A stretch of DNA of 64,000 nt from positions 19,310,402-19,374,401 of the forward strand of contig NC_036460.1 of assembly GCF_002775205.1 (NCBI RefSeq), written 5' to 3'. This document shows, piece after piece, positions 57,826 through 64,000 of the stretch. A model generated the notes under the pieces. The model had not been told where the DNA came from and did no database searches. It saw only the letters and a program-made list of their open reading frames with translations. Each line of letters starts with the position of its first letter. Within the stretch, counting starts at the first letter, position 1. This DNA comes from Xiphophorus maculatus. Lineage: Eukaryota; Chordata; Actinopteri; Cyprinodontiformes; Poeciliidae. The translations under genes and the position numbers were made by a program.

Positions 57826-60800
57826 TCAACGGTCGCCACCTGGCGGCCGGGAAGAACAAGAAGCCCGATAATCCCTAATGAGAGACGGGTCCAAAATAAA
57901 AGAGCCAGGGACCCAAGAACGATCCTCCGGACCGTAGCCCTCCCAGTCGACGAGGTACTGCCACCCACGACCTCGCCGACGGGAGTCCACGATCCGGCGG
58001 ACAGAATAAGCTGGGTGACCATCTATGTCTCGGGCGGGAGGAGGGGGCTCGGAAGGAGGGCAAAGCGTGCTGGTTTGGACGGGTTTTATCTGTGAAACAT
58101 GAAAAGAGGGATGGACGCGCAGAGAGGCTGGGAGGCGTAGACGAACAGCTGATGGATTGATAATGGACTCTATTTCAAAGGGGCCGATAAATCTGGGAGA
58201 AAGCTTCTTGGACATAGACTTCAACGGGATATCACGGGAGGATAGCCAAACCTTCTGACCAGGAGCGTAGGAAGGAGCAGGAGTTCGTTTGCGATCGGCC
58301 AGTCGCTTGTTCTGTTCAGCCGTGTTGTGGAGGGCGTGTATTGTGTTCCTCCAGATGTTCCGGCAGCGACGGATGTGGTGTCGAATGGAAGTGACAGCGA
58401 TGTCGTCTTCCTCGGATGAGAGTAATGGTGGCTGGTAACCTAGAGAAATTTCAAATGGAGACAGACCAGTAGCGGCAGAGACATGGCTATTGTGGGCATA
58501 TTCCACCCATGAAATGAATTGACTCCAGTCAGAGGGATTAGTTGAGGTGTAACAGCGGAGTGTTGACTCTAATTCCTGGTTCATACGTTCAGATTGGCCA
58601 TTAGTCTGTGGGTGGAATCCCGAGGATAAAGAAACTTTAGCGTTGAGCGCCCTACAGAAATTTTTCCAGACTTGAGAAATAAACTGAGGTCCTCTGTCAG
58701 ATAGTATTTCCTGAGGAATGCCATGCAAACGGAAAACATGCTTCACTAGAAGTTGAGCCGTCTGAAATGCGGTTGGCAGTTTACGAAGAGGGATTAAGTG
58801 ACAGGCCTTAGAAAAACGATCAATAATTGTAAGAATAGTGGTCATGCCATTAGACGGAGGTAGGCCAGAGACAAAATCAACAGAAATATGAGCCCATGGA
58901 CGTTTAGGAACGGGTAACGGTTGAAGAAGCCCTGATGGAGGTTGATGGGAAGCTTTATTTCTAGCACATACTGGGCATGCCAGAACATATTCTTTAACGT
59001 CTTTGTGAATAGATGACCACCAGAACTTACGGTTTATAAGCGATATAGTGCGGCTAACCCCTGGATGTCCAGAAAACTTGGACGCATGGATCCAATTAAT
59101 AAACCTGGCCCGGACCGCAGCAGGTACATAGATCCTATTAGAGGGGCAAGAGACAGGAGCAGGTTCTGACTGTTGGGCTTGTCTGATGAGATCCTCAATT
59201 TCCCACGTTACTGCTGCAACCGTGCAACTGGGGGGCAGAATAGTGGCTGGAATCTTCTCCGAGTCATCCGAAGAATGCAGGCGAGACAGAGCATCAGGTT
59301 TGATATTTCGAGTTCCTGGCCGGTATGAAATAGAGAGGTTAAATCTAGAAAAGAATAAAGACCATCGGGATTGCCGGGGATTTAGCCTTTTAGCTGATTT
59401 AAGATATGATAGGTTTTTATGGTCAGTCCAAACCAGCACAGGATGTTCGGCCCCCTCCAGCCAATGCCGCCACTCCTCCAGGGCCAACTTAATTGCCAGA
59501 AGTTCACGATCGCCCACATCATAATTGCGTTCCGAGGAAGATAATCTGCGTGAGAGAAAAGCACAAGGATGAGTCTTGTTATCTAACTCGGAAACTTGTG
59601 AGAGTACAGCTCCAACTCCGGTATCAGATGCATCAACCTCGACGATAAACTGTTTTGTTGGGTCTGGTTGGATGAGTACGGGCGCACTGGCAAAAAGGCT
59701 CTTAAGTTGTCTGAAAGCCGCATCTGCCTCTGGGGTCCAACAGAAAGAGGTCTTGGTTGATGTAAGGGCAGTTAATGGCAAGGCGGTTTGGCTGTAGTTT
59801 CGAATAAATCGGCGATAAAAATTGGCAAACCCGAGAAATCTTTGTAGTTGCTTACGTGTCTCGGGAATCGGCCACGCCAAAACAGCCTTTATTTTCTCCT
59901 CCGTAGGTCTGATTCTCCCCCCTTCAAGAACAAAACCAAGAAATGAAACTGATGCTTTATGAAATTCACATTTTTCAGCCTTTACAAACAGTTTGTTTTC
60001 TAAGAGTCGTTGTAAGACCAGACGGACATGTTTCTTGTGTTCTGCGAGGGACTTAGAATAGATCAGGATATCGTCCAAATACACAAAAACAAATACATTT
60101 AGGAAATCTCTCAGGACATCGTTAACGAGTGCTTGGAAGAAAGCCGGGGCATTAGATAATCCAAAAGGCATAACCAGATATTCATAATGACCAATGGGTG
60201 TTTTAAATGCTGTCTTCCATTCATCCCCTTGGCGGATTCGGAGTAAGTGGTATGCGTTTCTGAGATCCAATTTTGAAAAAATAGTGGCACCATGAACCGG
60301 TTCAAAGGCGGATGACAACAGGGGCAGAGGGTACTTGTTTTTCACAGTTATCTGATTCAGTCCCCTATAATCAATGCAGGGTCGAAGCGAGCCGTCCTTC
60401 TTGCCAACAAAGAAAAAACCTGCGCCCAAGGGAGAGGAGGATGGACGAATTATGCCTGCGGCTAATGAGTCCCTAATGTAACTCTCCATTGTCTCTCGTT
60501 CTGGTCGAGAGATGTTATACAGGCGGCTGGTGGGTAGTGGGGCACCTGGGAGAAGATCAATAGCGCAGTCATACGGGCGGTGAGGCGGTAGAGAAAGAGC
60601 TTTTTTCTTACTGAAAACTGGTGCTAAATCGAGGTATTCAGGAGGAATGGATGACAGGTCTGGAGGGTCTGCTTCGGGTGGTTCTGCTGGTGTCTGAACT
60701 GGAGAAACTGCTGAACGGAGGCAAGATGAATGACAGAATGTGGACCAGGATTCAATATGTTTGTCCAGCCAGTTTATGTGTGGATTATGTTGTTGTAACC

Positions 60801-61233
60801 AGTCAAATCCTAGAATTATGGGGGAATTAGCGGTGGGAAAAACAAAAAATGAGATTAGTTCGCTATGATTTCCTGAAATAGTTAACTTCAACGGTTTAGT
60901 TTGGTGTGTAATTTGCGGTAGGGCTTTGCCATTTAGCGCAGAGACTCGGAGGGGAACCTGAAGTGACACTGTTTCGATCGCCATCTGCTGGACGAATGAC
61001 AGATCTATCAGATTTTGTTCGCAGCCGGAATCAACGAGAACAGACAATGGGACTGGCTGATCTTTGTAGATCAGAGTAGCTGGAAATAAAAGGCGAGGAG
61101 AATCCTCCCTCCGAGCTTGGTCCGCCAGCCTCCTCACAACTACTGGCGGACCTGGGAGTTTAACCGGACGGGGCAGTGAGCGATGAAATGACCCGGAGAC
61201 CCGCAGTATAAACAGAGGCGGGAGGTCATCCTT
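57826..61233 (-). CDS. Gypsy Pol polyprotein (PR-RT-RH-IN-chromodomain), -1 frame
   Basis: The frame is open from 61233 (stop at 61236) to the TGA at 57826-57828, overlaps gag by about 90 nt and is in the -1 frame. It has no ATG near its start, so it should be made as a Gag-Pol fusion by frameshifting at 61158-61164. Numbered from the GTG at 61137 (1103 codons): protease DSG at 36-38; reverse transcriptase with YLDD at 353-356; RNase H with VDAS (501-504) and TDHKNLSYL (~571-579); integrase with an HH..CC zinc domain (~685-724), catalytic D753 and D814 regions and E849 in GQSER; then a chromodomain at ~1043-1085 ([10 protein letters not shown] to WVPGSF), which can direct integration to methylated histone marks. 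No disabling change is seen. Confidence 0.94.
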   Translation of the reverse strand, partial: KDDLPPLFILRVSGSFHRSLPRPVKLPGPPVVVRRLADQARREDSPRLLFPATLIYKDQPVPLSVLVDSGCEQNLIDLSFVQQMAIETVSLQVPLRVSALNGKALPQITHQTKPLKLTISGNHSELISFFVFPTANSPIILGFDWLQQHNPHINWLDKHIESWSTFCHSSCLRSAVSPVQTPAEPPEADPPDLSSIPPEYLDLAPVFSKKKALSLPPHRPYDCAIDLLPGAPLPTSRLYNISRPERETMESYIRDSLAAGIIRPSSSPLGAGFFFVGKKDGSLRPCIDYRGLNQITVKNKYPLPLLSSAFEPVHGATIFSKLDLRNAYHLLRIRQGDEWKTAFKTPIGHYEYLVMPFGLSNAPAFFQALVNDVLRDFLNVFVFVYLDDILIYSKSLAEHKKHVRLVLQRLLENKLFVKAEKCEFHKASVSFLGFVLEGGRIRPTEEKIKAVLAWPIPETRKQLQRFLGFANFYRRFIRNYSQTALPLTALTSTKTSFCWTPEADAAFRQLKSLFASAPVLIQPDPTKQFIVEVDASDTGVGAVLSQVSELDNKTHPCAFLSRRLSSSERNYDVGDRELLAIKLALEEWRHWLEGAEHPVLVWTDHKNLSYLKSAKRLNPRQSRWSLFFSRFNLSISYRPGTRNIKPDALSRLHSSDDSEKIPATILPPSCTVAAVTWEIEDLIRQAQQSEPAPVSCPSNRIYVPAAVRARFINWIHASKFSGHPGVSRTISLINRKFWWSSIHKDVKEYVLACPVCARNKASHQPPSGLLQPLPVPKRPWAHISVDFVSGLPPSNGMTTILTIIDRFSKACHLIPLRKLPTAFQTAQLLVKHVFRLHGIPQEILSDRGPQFISQVWKNFCRALNAKVSLSSGFHPQTNGQSERMNQELESTLRCYTSTNPSDWSQFISWVEYAHNSHVSAATGLSPFEISLGYQPPLLSSEEDDIAVTSIRHHIRRCRNIWRNTIHALHNTAEQNKRLADRKRTPAPSYAPGQKVWLSSRDIPLKSMSKKLSPRFIGPFEIESIINPSAVRLRLPASLRVHPSFHVSQIKPVQTSTLCPPSEPPPPARDIDGHPAYSVRRIVDSRRRGRGWQYLVDWEGYGPEDRSWVPGSFILDPSLIRDYRASCSSRPPGGDR
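61095..61164 (-). promoter_or_regulatory. Gag-pol -1 programmed frameshift signal
   Basis: In element sense the heptamer G TTA AAC (61164-61158, gag codons Leu-Asn) is followed by a 5-nt spacer TCCCA. A perfect 10-bp stem comes next, GGTCCGCCAG (61152-61143) with CTGGCGGACC (61128-61119), and its 14-nt loop contains the gag TAG stop. Loop bases GAGGAG (61135-61130) can pair with CTCCTC at 61100-61095, allowing an H-type pseudoknot. Heptamer, spacer and stem fit the known form of -1 frameshift sites. Confidence 0.8.
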
Positions 61234-62126
61234 TTATGTCGTTCCTCCGGCGTGAGCCGAGTATGACCGATCTGCATCGGCTCGGGCTCCATTGGAATCT
61301 GTGGAGGTGTTACAGAATGAGTCGGAGCGGGAACTGAATATGCTCTAGCTTGCGGTTCTCTTCGGTTTCTTTCTTTAGTTCGAGAGCGGATCCTATTGTC
61401 GAGGCGAATGGTAAGACTTATTAGCTCTTCTAAAGTCTCCGGTTCATCTAAGGTGGTCAATTCATCCTTGATTTGTTCATTTAAAGCGTGGAAATAGGCA
61501 CTCTTTAACGAAGCCGCATTCCAGTCTGATGCTGCGGCCTTTATTCTGAAGTCGATTGCGAAATCCGCTACGGTTCGCTGCCCCTGTTTCATTTTCCACA
61601 ACTCCCGTGAAATAAACGTCTTGTCCGACTCTTGACTGAAAATTAGTTTGAATTCCCTTAGAAATTCAGCAAAAGTGCACCCATAGTTGTCGGGGATGGG
61701 AAATCTGGCTTCAGCCCAACTTAAAGCTCGACCTGACAGTAACGAAAGGACATAGGCAATCTTCGCGCTATCCTGTTCAAAACTTTGGGGAGCATGATTA
61801 AACATTATCGAGCACTGTAAGATGAAACCCCTACACTTGTCTAAATCGCCAGAAAATCTTTCTGGTGTAGGTGGTCGGACCTCAGAAAACGTGGGGCGGA
61901 CCGACTGAACCGGATCGGGAGCTGGTGCAGGAGTAGAGGGTGGAGTTTGTGGAACGGAGTTCTGCAAGAAGTTTGTTAGATCTAATAAGTGCTGGTTGGT
62001 TTCGGCCTGACGGGTGCACAGCTCACGTAGGGCGGATTCATGAGATTGAAGTAGGGCCTGTTGTTCTGACAATGTTCTCCTAATGGCATCTGCAGGGTTT
62101 GACGGTTGGCTTGAGTGTTCTGTCAT
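61140..62126 (-). CDS. Gypsy Gag protein, 328 aa
   Basis: This is the structural protein forming virus-like particles and binding element RNA. The start chosen is the ATG at 62126, formed by the last bases of the 5' LTR (CC-ATG-ACA); the frame also stays open upstream to an ATG at 62501 inside the LTR, which would add 125 residues. Residues ~14-55 form a probable coiled coil. The central ~80-240 region matches the retrotransposon Gag fold of sushi/PEG10-type elements ([18 protein letters not shown]). A CCHC zinc knuckle lies at 305-318 ([14 protein letters not shown]). The frameshift heptamer follows directly at codons 322-323, so Gag and Gag-Pol share the knuckle. The TAG stop is in the loop of the stimulatory stem. 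Confidence 0.92.
   Translation of the reverse strand: MTEHSSQPSNPADAIRRTLSEQQALLQSHESALRELCTRQAETNQHLLDLTNFLQNSVPQTPPSTPAPAPDPVQSVRPTFSEVRPPTPERFSGDLDKCRGFILQCSIMFNHAPQSFEQDSAKIAYVLSLLSGRALSWAEARFPIPDNYGCTFAEFLREFKLIFSQESDKTFISRELWKMKQGQRTVADFAIDFRIKAAASDWNAASLKSAYFHALNEQIKDELTTLDEPETLEELISLTIRLDNRIRSRTKERNRREPQARAYSVPAPTHSVTPPQIPMEPEPMQIGHTRLTPEERHKRMTSRLCLYCGSPGHFIAHCPVRLNSQVRQ
62109..62120 (-). promoter_or_regulatory. Primer-binding site complementary to the LTR (self-priming)
   Basis: Right after the 5' LTR, in element sense, comes G then AACACTCAAGC (62119-62109). This is an exact 11-nt reverse complement of GCTTGAGTGTT inside the LTR (62756-62746). No TGG-initial site complementary to a tRNA 3' end is present. 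Tf1/sushi elements are known to prime with the first 11 nt of their own mRNA. Confidence 0.75.
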
Positions 62127-62933
62127 GGTGAGGTCTAATTTTCTTAACCACATGCAGAACACCACTGGAGAACAGAGATCAGCAAAATATAGTTTATTAA
62201 TGTAAACACAGATTCGGTGGGTAGAACGACGAACTGTCAGGGGAGGGCTTCTGGGGAAGGCCGGCACACTGAGAAGTAGCAGAGGGAATGGTAAGTTCAG
62301 GGGTAATCGGAAATGGGAGCTGTGAGAGTAGTAGCCGGTCTTACTTGGGAAAATGATGATGACAGTCCTGGAGGCACTCCGGTGGATACCGGATCTTGGC
62401 TTACAGTATGTTCGAGTGACGTCCCGGAGGATCGGAGGAGGCTGCGGCCGAGAGCGGGCCAGTGTTTTCTGTGGTGGAGGACAGACGAGGAGCGGATCCA
62501 CAATCCGCCGAATAATCCGGAAGAGGCTTTGAGATCCGGCCGAAGGAACGGAAACGGGGCTCGGGCAACCCGTGGGTAGGTGGTATCTCGAGGGGAGTCA
62601 AACCAGGAAGGATTCCTCACGGAGGCCGCTTGGCGTCACGAAGGAATAGCTGTAGGAGGAAAAAAACAACGAGAGAGATATTTAGAGGATCTTTCTGGAA
62701 AGGCTCGGAGGTAACTCTCTAGGGGCTTAGAGTACCATATAGGCTAACACTCAAGCGACGAAGTACTGGTAGTCCGCTCCTCTTAAGCTCCATGACTGAA
62801 GAGGTGATTAAACACCGGTGTGCTGAACCAAGGCCCGTCCCTCCAGAGAAACCTCCGCCTGTAGACGCCATCTGGTGGATAAGGGATGAAACAGCAGCAA
62901 AAAGGAAACCCCCCAAAACCCCGATTCCCAACA
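62121..62933 (-). repeat. Gypsy 5' LTR with predicted transcription start
   Basis: 813 bp. If self-priming is right, transcription begins at the G at 62756, with a TTAAG-type TATA-like box about 30 bp upstream (complement of 62782-62787). AATAAA is the complement of 62193-62198, giving a long R of roughly 570 nt and a short U5. A tiny upstream open frame (ATGGTACTCTAA) starts shortly after the predicted cap site. Confidence 0.9.
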
Positions 62934-62938
62934 CGGTG

Positions 62939-64000
62939 ATTGTACTATTTAACGTATCCCTGTGCTAACAATTCAGATCAAGTCAAAGCTGTAACAACCA
63001 TCTTCAAAATATTTATAGTAGTACTTATAGCTACTGATAGTATTACAAATCAAACTATCAGTCTTAGTCAGTAACAGTTCATGTTTTAAATTTGCTCCTT
63101 AAAGGGGTTTGATAACAAACTGAGTTGTGAATTTAGTACCAAAGTATGTACTGAACCCTGATTTTCTTTGAACTCCCAGGGGCTAATCAGCACTTTGTTC
63201 AAACACAACTATTTTGTTATGTCTTAATTTTTTCAACAGATCAACAGTTTATGGGCTAGTAACTCATTAGAAAATTAAATTAATGAAACGACCTCACATG
63301 CTCTTCACCTTAACATGATGATGCACTGACATCATGGCTGGGAAAAGACTAGCTTCTCATGTTCAGCTAATAATATCTTTGGCTAGATATAAATAACGTT
63401 GTTTATTATAAGCTTGACAGATTATATGAGCCTGTCAACAGTGTGTGGAAAAATCTGACCCCTTCTTTAGAAACATTCCCCCCTCATCAGACCAGGAAAT
63501 TGGCAGGGATACTTAGGAAGCAAAATTACATTCATATGTGTGTACGTGTGTTTACATGTTGGTGTGGTTACTTTGATCGGCTCCTTGGTTTTGCTACGTC
63601 TTTTGGTGCAGTTGCAGGGAGTAGCTCTAAAATAGGGAGTGGCACTCACATAGCCTACTCGTAGCAATGTAAGCTTAAGAGAGTCTTCTTGGTGACGGTG
63701 ACTTGCAAGTTGCTCAGTGTGAGGTTTTTCTTTCCTTTGTGACTAAGTGACTGGGCTCTCAGTTTCCAAGTTTTCCACAGCGCTTTTTCTTGGATGACAT
63801 CTCAGTTTCTACACAGCAAAGTTTTATAACAGGTCAGGGCATGATGACAGGCGTGAGCTGGTCCATAAAAAAGTGTAATTGGAGAAATGACATACAATGC
63901 AATCCTGTTACTTATCTGTGATTTTTTTTTTCTTCATTTTAAGGTCTATTATTATTCTCAGTCAAAAGCTTAATATTTATTTAGATCCAACACTAAATGA
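62939..64000. other. Intergenic sequence, nothing recognised
   Basis: AT-rich DNA to the window edge with no supported gene, RNA or repeat. Confidence 0.4.

Larger units (their letters stand above)
57002..62933 (-). mobile_element. Full-length Ty3/Gypsy chromovirus (Tf1/sushi type), 5932 bp
   Basis: The element is complete on the minus strand. Its 813-bp LTRs (57002-57814 and 62121-62933) begin TGTTGGGAATC and end CATGACA in element sense and appear identical. The 5-bp target duplication CGGTG lies at 56997-57001 and 62934-62938. Gag (62126-61140) and pol (down to 57826) are undamaged. A polypurine tract GAGGGTGGGG (complement of 57818-57827) overlaps the pol stop next to the 3' LTR. The C-terminal chromodomain, the Gag type and an LTR-complementary primer site place it with chromoviruses of the Tf1/sushi group, the group from which mammalian PEG10/RTL genes derive. 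It is a very recent insertion. Confidence 0.96.

Noticed and set aside
57194-58095. Plus-strand and alternative minus-strand frames in the Gypsy LTR and pol end
   Set aside because: The LTR frames are duplicated in both LTRs with no recognisable domain; the 140-codon plus-strand frame is antisense to the chromodomain region.
61135-61137. Independent start of Pol at 61137
   Set aside because: The codon is GTG, not ATG, and lies inside the loop of the frameshift structure. The frame is open further upstream to 61233, which fits a Gag-Pol fusion.
1-64000. tRNA, rRNA or CRISPR arrays
   Set aside because: None was visible; CRISPR is not expected in an animal genome, and the short repeats seen are microsatellites, transposons or hairpins.

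Overview
The window looks like nuclear DNA of a ray-finned (teleost) fish. It is AT-rich and dominated by introns and intergenic sequence. Its genes have spliceosomal introns with GT..AG borders, it holds many decayed Tc1-like transposon copies of a type common in fish, and it carries two intact LTR retrotransposons of clades (BEL/Pao, and Ty3/Gypsy with a chromodomain) that are frequent in fish. All identifications come from reading the sequence; no database search was run.

Left end (1-10 kb). Three compact genes sit together. A two-exon gene for a 64-residue single-pass membrane protein of unknown name (+, 343-2231) ends tail-to-tail with bloc1s3 (-, 3101-5400, four coding exons, 195 aa), a BLOC-1 subunit of lysosome-related organelle biogenesis. 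bloc1s3 is head-to-head with a TRAPPC6 gene (+, 6215-8797, six coding exons, 163 aa), a TRAPP vesicle-tethering subunit. BLOC1S3 and TRAPPC6A are also neighbours in human 19q13, so this is retained synteny.

Middle (10-57 kb). Two genes of the ZFP36/tristetraprolin family lie on the minus strand about 30 kb apart: gene A (18078-22401, 430 aa) and gene B (52653-54075, 414 aa). Each has two coding exons with a tiny first exon, paired CCCH zinc fingers, MK2/14-3-3-type serine motifs and a C-terminal CNOT1-binding tail. The fingers bind AU-rich 3'UTR elements and trigger deadenylation; both genes seem to carry such elements in their own 3' ends. Between them is a complete BEL/Pao element (25707-32273) with identical-looking 338-bp LTRs, a 5-bp target duplication and one open 1959-codon frame. 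The rest is Tc1-like remnants, a decayed LINE, two copies of a palindromic MITE, a TA microsatellite and a notable set of perfect short-loop hairpins.

Right end (57-63 kb). A complete Ty3/Gypsy chromovirus of Tf1/sushi type (57002-62933) has 813-bp LTRs, a 5-bp target duplication, open gag and pol frames and a C-terminal chromodomain. Two RNA-level signals are readable. One is an 11-nt perfect complementarity between the putative primer-binding site and an LTR site, predicting self-primed reverse transcription. The other is a GTTAAAC heptamer followed after 5 nt by a perfect 10-bp stem whose loop holds the gag stop codon, which is a -1 frameshift signal joining gag to pol. These signals, the two youthful retroelements, the paired ZFP36 genes and the hairpin clusters are the most rewarding parts of the window.
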